A stretch of 15,600 bases of DNA, taken from assembly GCA_947630935.1 (NCBI GenBank), contig CANRJL010000010.1, positions 1 through 15,600 of the forward strand, in the 5' to 3' direction. Below are positions 1 through 7,970 of this stretch, in pieces. The notes beneath the pieces were generated by a model that did not search any database, was not told where the DNA came from, and saw only the letters and a program-made list of their open reading frames with translations. The translations under genes and the position numbers were made by a program. Within the stretch, counting starts at the first letter, position 1; each line of letters begins with the position of its first letter. The DNA comes from an uncultured Bacilli bacterium (GTDB taxonomy: Bacteria; Bacillota_I; Bacilli_A; RF39; UBA660).

Positions 1-68
1 GTCCAAAAAGTTGTCGTACTTCTTCCTTTAAGACTCCATTGACGAATCTGTTCGGACTTTTCGGACAT
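1..68. other. Compositionally distinct edge segment
   Basis: About 41% G+C by hand count (28 of 68), against roughly 20-25% in the following several hundred bases. It contains a direct repeat of TTCGGAC at 51-57 and 60-66. On the minus strand several frames stay open through it, but with only 68 bases no coding frame can be chosen. It may be the end of a foreign, repetitive or mobile element that continues beyond the window. Nothing here identifies it further. Confidence 0.3.
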
Positions 69-196
69 TTAAATATATTTCATCTTTGGATAGAGATGAT
101 TTTTCTATTTCAATAAAAAAAAACATAAGTAATTTTAATATACTTGTCAAAATTCCTAGATGGTTATTTATTTTTCCTAAACAAAATATTATATCT

Positions 197-889
197 TTAT
201 TTTCGAATGATATTATGAATTGACATTATAGAATCTAAAGCTTTTTTTACATATCTTTACTATATCCTGTGAAATTCCAATCGCATTAGCAATATCATAA
301 ATTAGTCATTCATTAATGCATTCACTTTGCTTTACAATTTCTAAAAATTTCTGAGTTGCTTCAGTTTTGGAAATTCCATTCTTTTCTCCTAAAATCTCTA
401 AACATCACCTTACAAATAAATAAGAAGAAATATAAAAATATCTAAAAGAACATGATCTATTAGGTAATGCTTCAGAAAAGCCTTCACAAATTGTTTTGTT
501 TTAAAAAAAATTGACTATGAATAATATGTGAAAGTTCATGAATTTTTTGACTCAAACCATAAGCATTATTAAATCTATCCAAATCATAACATCTAACAGG
601 TTTTCTACCACCTTCTCCTTTGTCAAAATGTTTAGGTATTTTTAATAACTTACTATATCCATCATCAGAGACAATATATATATAATATAGGTTTTGCAGT
701 TGCAGGATAATGAATATTTAAACTATTTATTATTTGTAAATTATTTTACATATTTAATAAGGCATTTTAATATAAGTCATTATCATATTTAATTGCTAAA
801 TTTTTTGATAGTTTCACTTTAATTTTTTTACTAAAAGTTCTTATTTCTGAATTAAGAATATACTCTCTTAAAACATCTTTTTGATACAT
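197..889 (-). pseudogene. Decayed gene with HExxH (zinc peptidase-like) motif
   Basis: A GAGGTG ribosome binding site (898-903) precedes an ATG at 889 that opens a clean frame (MYQKDVLREYILNSEIRTF...) which stops after about 40 codons. Coding-like sequence then continues in other frames. A TA-repeat slip near 675-686 leads into a frame that reads IVSDDGYSKLLKIPKHFD and then HELSHIIH (517-540), a HExxH zinc-metallopeptidase signature. After another shift near an A/T run at about 503-510, the reading continues with two in-frame TGA codons (405-407 and 306-308), each at a position where Trp would fit, and an A-run frameshift near 243-248 before a final TAA at 197-199. At least three frameshifts and two nonsense codons make this a dead gene. 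HELSH resembles the active site of ImmA/IrrE-type peptidases, but the flanking residues do not settle the family. The last segment (YDIANAIGISQDIVKICKK) resembles a helix-turn-helix. Confidence 0.6.
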
Positions 890-918
890 AATTTTATCAC
901 CTCAAAACATCTAACAAC

Positions 919-950
919 ATTATACCACATGTATACTTTAAAATGTAAAC
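919..950 (-). promoter_or_regulatory. Promoter with overlapping palindromic operator-like site
   Basis: On the minus strand a perfect -10 TATAAT (919-924) with an extended TGG lies upstream of the pseudogene start at 889. A TTTACA -35 candidate (944-949) is 19 bp away, a long spacing. The -35 region is covered by the imperfect palindrome GTATACTTTAAAATGTAAAC (931-950), with half sites GTATAC and GTTTAC around TTTAAA. A palindrome here is typical of a repressor binding site. The decayed gene was therefore once a regulated transcription unit, perhaps autoregulated. No intact regulator gene is in the window. Confidence 0.5.
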
Positions 951-1020
951 TAGTGAAAACTGTTCCTATTTCTTATATTTTTTTAAAGATTGATTCACTA
1001 TACATAAAATCATTATGAAC

Positions 1021-1054
1021 AAAAATTGTTAAATTTTCAAATTAATGTTAACAA
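1021..1054 (-). terminator. Intrinsic terminator after the kinase-like gene
   Basis: Three bases after the TAG stop (1058-1060), the minus strand has a 7-bp perfect inverted repeat, TTGTTAA (1048-1054) and TTAACAA (1026-1032), with a 15-nt loop, followed by T5 (1021-1025). The stem is AU-rich and weak, but its place and U-tract fit the end of the two-gene unit. Confidence 0.5.
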
Positions 1055-1057
1055 GCA

Positions 1058-2464
1058 CTATCGATGAAAATTTTTATATTCACTTGTTTCACAATCATTA
1101 ATTTCATTAAAAATCTCAAAATTTAAATTATTTTGTTGTTCTTGCTTCTTTAATTCTTTCTTTTCATTTTGATATCTTTCTTCAAATTTTTCATATAAAA
1201 ATTTATTATTTGAATAATCAATATTTAAATCATTTTCATCATAAATAAAGTCCGCATCTAATATAACTAAATCTCCTTCTTTAAGTATTGTTTCACCTCG
1301 TCTGGTATCTAAACCCAATACTTTTTCTGTTGGGTTTAAACTATTTTTCCAATGTATTATATTCTCTTTCGTTAATCTTCCAACATTTGCACTTTTTATA
1401 TCAGTCCAAACTAATTTTAAATCACGTAATTTTTTAAATAATTGATATAATTCCTCTTCACTAGCTATTTCACTTGTATCTACCCGCTCCGTAACTTCAA
1501 CAAAACAACGTTCATTATCAAACTCTAATTCTTTCCGAAGCAATGGACTAATTATATACGGATTGTTTGGAAATGTCTTTACAATTCTATCACCAAGTTT
1601 AATAACTTTATTACCAATCAACAATACTCGCGAAAAACCACCACCATTATAAGTAATGTCCGAAAATTTTACCTCTTCATTTTTCATAACATCTAATACA
1701 ACTAACTTAATTATTTCCTTTAAAGTTGAATTTTTTATTTTCACAAGATGCTCAGTCTCACAAAATATAGAATTTATTGCTTTTTCTTCATTATTATCAA
1801 TATATTCTTTTACTTGCAAAAGCGCATTAGAATCATTTTTCACAAAATTCATTAAACCATATAAATTTTGAGCATTTTCAATAAATAATGGTAAATTATC
1901 ATAAATAATCTTCTTATTATTATTCTTATATTCGATTGCCGAATAAGGAATATCACATTTATTTTCAATTAATAAATTTAAATAATTCTTTTGATTTTCT
2001 TCATTTAAACTATTTGCCATATCTATATAAAATGCTCTATCTACATCCATGCTAGCTATAGTTTTTAAAATATTATAATCAATAAAATCATTAAATTTAT
2101 TTTGCTCTTTATTTAAACAAGTCCAGATATTATAAAATATTTGTTCAATTCCTATTTTATATGGATAGTTTCTTAAACCCTCTATAAATTTTTCTCTAAA
2201 ACCAGGTTGTTCTATTAATAAACTAGCATTGAGCAAAAGAATATTTATATTAGACATAACAATATAAGGAAGAATCTCATCAAAATGCTCTACTATTAAT
2301 TTAATATTTTTATTTCTAAAAAAAGAACTATTTAATTTTTTAGAAACAAAATCACTTAAATTATTAAATTCATCATTATAATAACTTGCCGATTCATTTG
2401 CAATTGATTGTTGTCTCATTTTTTTAGCTTCTTCAAGTAATTTTTTCAATTTTTTCTCGCTCAT
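1058..2464 (-). CDS. Protein with C-terminal kinase-like domain
   Basis: A 468-residue soluble protein in two parts. Residues 1-240 are charged and probably helical, with a basic coiled-coil-like start (KKLKKLLEEAKKMRQQ), and match nothing I recognise. Residues about 268-430 look like a protein-kinase-type fold. There is a glycine loop GGGFSRV (274-280), a beta-3 lysine in VIKLG (K289), and a hinge-like EVTERVDT. The catalytic loop is VWTDIKSANVG, with D355 as the HRD-type aspartate and N360 as the metal ligand, and a DFG equivalent is ILDADF (D403, D405). The key residues are all present, so phosphotransfer is plausible, but the fold also serves small-molecule and aminoglycoside-type kinases. 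The C terminus (about 420-450) is a Lys/Glu/Gln coiled coil. The ATG is preceded by AAGGAG at 9 nt. It lies 98 nt downstream of the giant nucleotidyltransferase gene on the same strand with no terminator between them, so co-transcription is likely. Substrate unknown. Confidence 0.75.
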   Translation of the reverse strand: MSEKKLKKLLEEAKKMRQQSIANESASYYNDEFNNLSDFVSKKLNSSFFRNKNIKLIVEHFDEILPYIVMSNINILLLNASLLIEQPGFREKFIEGLRNYPYKIGIEQIFYNIWTCLNKEQNKFNDFIDYNILKTIASMDVDRAFYIDMANSLNEENQKNYLNLLIENKCDIPYSAIEYKNNNKKIIYDNLPLFIENAQNLYGLMNFVKNDSNALLQVKEYIDNNEEKAINSIFCETEHLVKIKNSTLKEIIKLVVLDVMKNEEVKFSDITYNGGGFSRVLLIGNKVIKLGDRIVKTFPNNPYIISPLLRKELEFDNERCFVEVTERVDTSEIASEEELYQLFKKLRDLKLVWTDIKSANVGRLTKENIIHWKNSLNPTEKVLGLDTRRGETILKEGDLVILDADFIYDENDLNIDYSNNKFLYEKFEERYQNEKKELKKQEQQNNLNFEIFNEINDCETSEYKNFHR

Positions 2465-2562
2465 ATTTTATGTCTCCTTCAATTAATTTATAACATATAT
2501 CTTTTAAATAAACTAATTTTCAAAATTTATATTCAAAATATACACAAAAAATCTACCTTCGA

Positions 2563-5500
2563 TTATCTTTTAACTATATCTGCATCATTTATCATATCAG
2601 TATGCCTATAATTATAATTTTTCATATATTCATTTAAAACTTGAACCATTTTGTTGTATCCATCTTCACTCATATTATTGGCAACAAAATTATCATGCGA
2701 GTATTTGCCAAGCCTTTCAGCAACATGATTTTCTCCAAAATCCCATATCTGATAATTTGCTTTAAATTCTTCAAAATTTTTACCATTAGATGCTAAAATA
2801 AAACTTTTAGCAGCATCAATAAATGAACCGCCATTTTGTAAAATCCAATTTTCAATTCCTACTCCACCTAAACCACCTTGAGGAATTTCCCCACGATTAG
2901 GTTTATATGCTTCAGCTTTTTTTAATACTTGTTTTGCAAGTAAGATATTAGCAACAACATATTTATACTTTTCTGGATCATTTCTTTGAATAGTAGCAAG
3001 TCTATCTTGTAATGCCATATCAGTAGAATATGATACTTTATCTGTTTTTTCAGTAAAAGTAATATCAATATCTACGCTCATATCAGTACCTATTTGAACA
3101 TTTTTTAATCTAAAGTCTCCAGTTCCAGTTAATTCAGAAGAATTTTCTCTACCTAAATTTCTTAATATAGTTTGTTTTAGTTCATTTAATCTTGTAGGAT
3201 TTGATAATATAGTTTTATCTAATCTCATCATGAAATCAAAATCGCCATCTCCAGGTTTATTTGTACCCCGACCTGTCGAACCTGTATCAATCAATTCTAC
3301 AAATCCCTCTGTTAAATCTCCATCAATATTAGTTTTTAAATGTAATCCTAATTCTTCAAGAGATTTTTTAATAATGCTATTAATTTTTTTTCTTTTTTCT
3401 TGAACTTCAAAATTACTTTGTTCTATTTGTTGCGCATAATATTCAGTTTCTTCTGTAATTAGATTTTTGGAGAAAGTATAGTTATCTTCTCCAAAATATG
3501 CCAAACCACTCATTTTAGCTCTTAATTCATCATAATCTTTTGGAGTAAATATGATTTTACCTTCTTTATTAGCTACAGGAATATAAAACCCATTTATAGC
3601 AATTTCAAGGCCTACTCTTGAATCATAATTATCCATAACAATATAATTTATTTCACTAGAAGCAAATCCTGTTCTAATTCCATAATGACCTTGTCCTAAA
3701 ACTCCTGTGCAAAACACTTCCATTTTAGACATATCTCTTTTTGCTTCTAATGTTTCACTACTTGTTCTAGTAGTAACAAATCTATCATCATTTTTTAGTA
3801 CAAACCATATAGGACCATAACTTGAAGCTGCTGTTGCACCCATTTTTTCACTTATTGTTCCATCTAAACTCATTATCATTGAAATATCTGTATCAAGAGG
3901 AGTAGCATCACTACTAGCACTTGAACCTAAAAATTCTTTTGAAACACTCCCATTTTGCAAAATATTCCTCAAATAAGTAATGTCACCAATTCCCTTAACA
4001 AAATCACCTTGCTTTAATGCCATTTCAAAATTAGAAGCATTTCTATTTCTAATATCAGCATTTTCTATTTTTTGCTTAATATAATTCTTTGCCTGGTCTA
4101 ATGTTTCAATTCCCATAAAACCACAAAACATTTTTATAACTCTATCAGCTAAATTATAATCTAAAGTTCCTTTTGGTGAAAGTTTCATAGCTAAATGATT
4201 AATATCTTGCAAAACATCTTGGGTACTATTAAAACTTTCAAACTCTTTTTTCCCAATCATTGTATTATTATAAAGAGTAGCTAAATGTTTACTAAATGCA
4301 ATTAATTCATTTTTTAAATTTTCATCAAGCATTTCATATATAACTTCTCCTGACTTTATCCTCTCATATAAATTAGAACCAATTTCGATATTTTTCAAAT
4401 AAGCATTTACAGACCGATTATTGGAGCCAAAAGAAGCTTTTAGTAAATCTGAAAACACAATAATTTTTTTACTCACAGTAGATGCTTTTTTAAGTACTGG
4501 AGAAATACTAGAATTTTCAAATTGAAAACCTTGAAAATCAGGATGTAATATTTCAAAACAAGAATATACTTTTCCCACAGTTGGAATGTTATTTTTAATA
4601 AAGATATCTTCAATTTTACTTAAACTTTCTAAAGGATTATTTGACTTCAATATTTGAGTAGCAAGTTCTTTTCTAAATGTAAATATTTCACTTGAATTTG
4701 ATAATGATAGTCTTGATAAAACTTCTGAAACATATTCTATTTTTTCTACATCAATATTAGTTCCAAATTCCATAACATACTCTTTAAATGCTTTTTGAAG
4801 TTCAACATCTTGTATTTTAGAATATGCTGTTATAACTTTCATACGATTATAGTTTCCAGTTTTAAAATTTTCAGAATCATTAAATAAAGAAATAATCCAA
4901 GACATATTTTCTGAAAAAGCACATGCTATATTTGTATTTTCAAATATTTTTAATAATTCAGGATTATCATTAAAATCTTTCAATGTAAATTCTCTATTAT
5001 AAAACTTATCTTTAATTTCTTTTGATACATTTGCACCTAAGAATAAAGTTGGATTATTATTTTTGAAATGACTAGGAATATTCTCATCATATTTCATATT
5101 CCCATCAATAATATTCTGTAATATAGTTTTATCAAGTGCATCAAAAAAACCATCTTGCGTAAACTCTGGACTATATAAAAAGTTTTTAAGGTTATTTGCT
5201 TTATATACTTGTTCAACATATTTACCATATATAAGCATTACATCTAAAGCATCTGATTCGTCAAAAGTCTGTTTAAGGGCATTAACAAAATTTATTTGAT
5301 GATATCTAGTTCTATATCCTAAAGGTCCAGAAATACGCAAATCATTAGAAGAGCTTTTAGACGCTATACCAACAACAGGCATATATTTAAATAAGCATTC
5401 TAAATCAACGCCATTTAAATAATTTCTATAAGCTGGATTTGATAAAATAAATTCTGAAGTAATAGTTCTACCATAAAAAGCTTCTTGCAATTCTTTTGGT

Positions 5501-7191
5501 GAATCTGGGCTTAAAAATATTGTAGGATAATTTTTTATTAAGCTTTGTGGTATTATTTTAGGATATACTACTCCCTTATTAATTATAAGTTTTCTAAAAC
5601 ATTCATTTATTTTTCTTTGCATTTCTTCAATACTATCTTCTTTAGAAAATTTAATTTCATATTCAAAATCATAAGCTCTATGCATATCAAAAACAATATC
5701 AAGTACATCACAATATTCTTTAATAAAATTGATTACACCATTAAAATCAATTTTTTGACTAATAAAGTTATAAAAATTTTCATTACTACCATCTACTTGA
5801 ATCATTCTTAATTTAAAGCAAGAACCTAAATCTTTTCCATTCAAATAAGGTACATAATCAGGATGAAAAACAAGTAATTGCGGAGTAATTGATTTTGTAT
5901 AAAATAATTTTTGTAATTCTTCTGGAGCTTGTTCCGAAATAAATAGTTGAGCATTTCTTTTTCTAAATTCACCAGTCATCTCTCTATAATCAGGAGCTTT
6001 ATCAACATAATTTGCATCACTTGGCCCATACTTTATCATCCTTTTCATTGCTTCATAAAACTCATCTTTTGTATAAGGCCTATCAATATATTTTCCATTT
6101 TCATCATATGGATTTCTAGTATAAATAGTTCTATTTAAATCCTGTTCTTTTCCTCCATAATGTAAATACATATCATTCATTAACTTTAGCATTTGACAAT
6201 TATTTTTCGTAAAGAAATGTCCACATTCATTATCAAAATCAACAACGTTTTTAAGTCCATAAGTACCAATAAAACTTAATACATTCGAATTATTTAACAC
6301 ATCAAATGGTATCGGCATATCAAATATATAATCTTGTGGCAAATTTTTCAATTCTTCAAAAATTTGATCTATCTCATATTCTCTGCCATTAGCACTTTTT
6401 AAATAATCTTTCATTGATGAATATTTAAATAATTCTCTATATTCACTATTAGTTAATTTGAAAGTTTGAGAATTATTTTGCATAATAGTTTTAGCTAAAA
6501 TACTATCTGTAATCTTTTTTATATATTCTTGCTTTTCAGACGTACTTTTCATCTCATTAATTTCATGAAGAAATTGATAAATATCCGTACTATCAAGTAG
6601 CAAATTAGATATATTTCCAAATTCATTCATAAAATCTTTTAACTGCTGATTATTTACATTAAAAGTATTATTTCTATCATTTTGTAAACAATAACTTAAA
6701 TCTTTATCTTTATATAAATCCCAATTTAAAACTAAATCTGGAAGTGAACTTTCTCCATTATTAAATTCCATTTTGACATTTTTTAACTCATCATCATCTG
6801 CAATTACAAACAATCTATCCTGATAAACTTCTTTCATTCTTAAAGAATAATCACTTGGTTTAATTTGATTTTTTACTAATTCATATAAACTAGTATTTAA
6901 ATCAGTAACGTCTTCATCTATACCCATTAATAATTCTTTAAAATTAATATTATTATAAAATAATCGCTTATTTAACAATTCCCAATCTAATGTTTTAGCT
7001 TTAGCAATTCCAAATTTCGAAACTATATTTCTATCTAATTCATTTAAACAAGTTATTGGAATTTTATCATCTAATTCATATTCAACAAACTCCCTAAAAG
7101 AAAGAGTACAGTTATAAACTTTAGTTAAAATATCTTTAGGAACTTTCAATCTTTTACCAAATATTTGTCTTTTCTGATATTTATAACTCAC
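2563..7191 (-). CDS. Giant repeat protein with C-terminal nucleotidyltransferase domain
   Basis: About 1542-1545 residues with no signal peptide or membrane segment, so probably cytoplasmic. Three diverged repeats occur with core lines at about 413-463, 554-608 and 711-762, in the pattern (N)P.LFLS..sPkELq..FYnR.iT....l.nP.y..yLnG.dl...F. A helical stretch follows (about 800-1060). Residues about 1070-1190 contain YLRNILQNGSVSKEFLG, GPIWFVLKNDDRF and HYGIRTGFASSEINYIV, which faintly resemble ADP-ribosyltransferase strands (weak, unproven). Residues about 1265-1500 hold a polymerase-beta-type nucleotidyltransferase: GSTGRGTNKPGDGDFDFM (1307-1324, carboxylates D1320 and D1322), third acidic site DIDITF (D1377/D1379), then GGLGGVGIENW (1442-1452). 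This arrangement resembles OAS/CD-NTase and tRNA-NTase enzymes, with the triad intact. Residue numbers count from a possible GTG at 7200. An ATG lies at 7197, but AGGGTGAT (7196-7203) best serves the GTG at 7191. No family name or product is known to me. Confidence 0.75.
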   Translation of the reverse strand: MSYKYQKRQIFGKRLKVPKDILTKVYNCTLSFREFVEYELDDKIPITCLNELDRNIVSKFGIAKAKTLDWELLNKRLFYNNINFKELLMGIDEDVTDLNTSLYELVKNQIKPSDYSLRMKEVYQDRLFVIADDDELKNVKMEFNNGESSLPDLVLNWDLYKDKDLSYCLQNDRNNTFNVNNQQLKDFMNEFGNISNLLLDSTDIYQFLHEINEMKSTSEKQEYIKKITDSILAKTIMQNNSQTFKLTNSEYRELFKYSSMKDYLKSANGREYEIDQIFEELKNLPQDYIFDMPIPFDVLNNSNVLSFIGTYGLKNVVDFDNECGHFFTKNNCQMLKLMNDMYLHYGGKEQDLNRTIYTRNPYDENGKYIDRPYTKDEFYEAMKRMIKYGPSDANYVDKAPDYREMTGEFRKRNAQLFISEQAPEELQKLFYTKSITPQLLVFHPDYVPYLNGKDLGSCFKLRMIQVDGSNENFYNFISQKIDFNGVINFIKEYCDVLDIVFDMHRAYDFEYEIKFSKEDSIEEMQRKINECFRKLIINKGVVYPKIIPQSLIKNYPTIFLSPDSPKELQEAFYGRTITSEFILSNPAYRNYLNGVDLECLFKYMPVVGIASKSSSNDLRISGPLGYRTRYHQINFVNALKQTFDESDALDVMLIYGKYVEQVYKANNLKNFLYSPEFTQDGFFDALDKTILQNIIDGNMKYDENIPSHFKNNNPTLFLGANVSKEIKDKFYNREFTLKDFNDNPELLKIFENTNIACAFSENMSWIISLFNDSENFKTGNYNRMKVITAYSKIQDVELQKAFKEYVMEFGTNIDVEKIEYVSEVLSRLSLSNSSEIFTFRKELATQILKSNNPLESLSKIEDIFIKNNIPTVGKVYSCFEILHPDFQGFQFENSSISPVLKKASTVSKKIIVFSDLLKASFGSNNRSVNAYLKNIEIGSNLYERIKSGEVIYEMLDENLKNELIAFSKHLATLYNNTMIGKKEFESFNSTQDVLQDINHLAMKLSPKGTLDYNLADRVIKMFCGFMGIETLDQAKNYIKQKIENADIRNRNASNFEMALKQGDFVKGIGDITYLRNILQNGSVSKEFLGSSASSDATPLDTDISMIMSLDGTISEKMGATAASSYGPIWFVLKNDDRFVTTRTSSETLEAKRDMSKMEVFCTGVLGQGHYGIRTGFASSEINYIVMDNYDSRVGLEIAINGFYIPVANKEGKIIFTPKDYDELRAKMSGLAYFGEDNYTFSKNLITEETEYYAQQIEQSNFEVQEKRKKINSIIKKSLEELGLHLKTNIDGDLTEGFVELIDTGSTGRGTNKPGDGDFDFMMRLDKTILSNPTRLNELKQTILRNLGRENSSELTGTGDFRLKNVQIGTDMSVDIDITFTEKTDKVSYSTDMALQDRLATIQRNDPEKYKYVVANILLAKQVLKKAEAYKPNRGEIPQGGLGGVGIENWILQNGGSFIDAAKSFILASNGKNFEEFKANYQIWDFGENHVAERLGKYSHDNFVANNMSEDGYNKMVQVLNEYMKNYNYRHTDMINDADIVKR

Positions 7192-7211
7192 TACCATCAC
7201 CCTATAACACT

Positions 7212-7250
7212 ATTTTACCACAAAATTAAATTAAACTAACTAAAACTAAC
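7212..7250 (-). promoter_or_regulatory. Extended -10 promoter with phased direct repeats
   Basis: Upstream of the giant gene, the minus strand has an extended -10, TGGTAAAAT (TAAAAT at 7212-7217). The -35 zone has no good TTGACA match. It holds two copies of GTTAGTTT (7233-7240 and 7243-7250) exactly 10 bp apart, one helical turn, in TTAAACTAAC/TAAAACTAAC on the plus strand. This is a candidate binding site for an activator or other regulator. Confidence 0.4.
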
Positions 7251-7316
7251 TTTTTAATTTACAAACAGAAATGACAGATAAAGAAAAAGCAAAAAAATTT
7301 AATAATTACTAATTAC

Positions 7317-7345
7317 TTGCATATTTCCAAATTTAATAATAAAAT
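7317..7345 (+). promoter_or_regulatory. Promoter of the divergent 153-aa gene
   Basis: -35 TTGCAT (7317-7322), a 17-bp spacer and -10 TAAAAT (7340-7345), close to the housekeeping consensus. Transcription would begin near 7352, giving a very short leader with GAAGGTG as ribosome binding site. This excludes a TTG start at 7317, which would lie inside the promoter. Confidence 0.55.
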
Positions 7346-7364
7346 ATCTTCGAAGGTGTTTTAT

Positions 7365-7826
7365 ATGAACAATATTATTTACAAATTAAGTTCCAGCTTT
7401 TTAACTAATAAAGAAAACTTAGCAAGTTTAAATAATGAAATTCCTAATTTATATAATTTTTATTTTGAAGCCAGTCAAAAACTAAATTATGCTATTAATA
7501 TTAAGAAAGATGAATTTCAAACTATATTTGAATGTCTAAACAATATATTATCTTTAAGAATTACTGAAGATGAATACTACAAAATTAGTAAACATTATTT
7601 AAAATTATTATTAGCAGACGCCAAAGATGGTAATATTGTTAATGCCAAATGGTTTATAGAACACATATGGTATTTATGTATAGGTACTTCCGATGAAATA
7701 GATACAACCAAATATAAAGATTGTATACCATTCATTCAATCTCAATTATTTAAACAATTTAATATTGCCGAAAAACTAAATGAAAAAATAAAAAGAAAAA
7801 TTTACACAAGAGTTCTCATAAAATAA
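7365..7826 (+). CDS. Hypothetical protein, divergent from the giant gene
   Basis: A 153-residue protein, starting at the ATG at 7365 because GAAGGTG (7352-7358) is 6 nt upstream and a promoter lies just before it. The frame stays open further up to a TTG at 7317, but that overlaps the -35 box. The product is soluble and probably all helical, with many Lys, Asn, Ile and Leu residues. Features are a central WFIEHIWYLC segment and a basic C terminus (KIKRKIYTRVLIK). No signal peptide, membrane segment, zinc site or recognisable helix-turn-helix was seen. It is the only clear plus-strand gene in the window. It shares the regulatory region of the giant nucleotidyltransferase gene, so it may be a regulator or partner of that locus, but only position suggests this. 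It ends at a hairpin terminator. Confidence 0.65.
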   Translation: MNNIIYKLSSSFLTNKENLASLNNEIPNLYNFYFEASQKLNYAINIKKDEFQTIFECLNNILSLRITEDEYYKISKHYLKLLLADAKDGNIVNAKWFIEHIWYLCIGTSDEIDTTKYKDCIPFIQSQLFKQFNIAEKLNEKIKRKIYTRVLIK

Positions 7827-7828
7827 AA

Positions 7829-7854
7829 TTGAACATATCTAGTTCATTTTTTTT
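7829..7854 (+). terminator. Terminator of the 153-aa gene
   Basis: Directly after the TAA stop, TGAAC-ATATCTA-GTTCA forms a 5-bp stem (7830-7846) followed by a run of T to 7854. The stem is short, but its place and U-tract are right for plus-strand termination. Confidence 0.5.
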
Positions 7855-7881
7855 ATTTATTTTTATATTAAAATCTAATCA

Positions 7882-7914
7882 AAAATAGAAGGACTACCAA
7901 ACAATAGTCCTTCT
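7882..7914 (-). terminator. Strong terminator of the ABC exporter operon
   Basis: A perfect 10-bp stem AGAAGGACTA / TAGTCCTTCT (7887-7896 and 7905-7914) with an 8-nt loop. On the minus strand it is followed by ATTTTTG. It lies about 57 nt after the stop of the second exporter gene at 7971 and separates the exporter operon from the convergent 153-aa gene. Confidence 0.8.
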
Positions 7915-7970
7915 CATAATTAATTATTCTAAATAATTCTTAAAATAATTTAATAAATATTTTTTTCAAA

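Noticed and set aside
28..126. Small minus-strand open frame beginning MFFFIEIEKSS
   Set aside because: No ribosome binding site, only 32 codons, and it crosses the base-composition break at 68. Not supported as a gene.
300..410. Reassigned TGA (Trp) code, suggested by two TGA codons in Trp-like positions and no TGA at the end of any intact gene here
   Set aside because: The long intact genes contain many Trp residues and all use TGG. In a TGA=Trp organism this AT-rich, most would be TGA and the genes would appear broken. The two TGAs lie in a gene that also has several frameshifts.
5545..6138. Plus-strand open frames opposite the giant gene (also at 1656-1871, 10627-10815 and 15043-15357)
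   Set aside because: Each lies opposite a well-supported minus-strand gene, has Phe/Ile/Ser-rich composition typical of antisense reading of AT-rich coding DNA, and lacks a good ribosome binding site.
7317..7364. Longer 169-residue version of the plus-strand protein from a TTG at 7317
   Set aside because: The TTG is part of the -35 box of a good promoter; the ATG at 7365 has a proper ribosome binding site.
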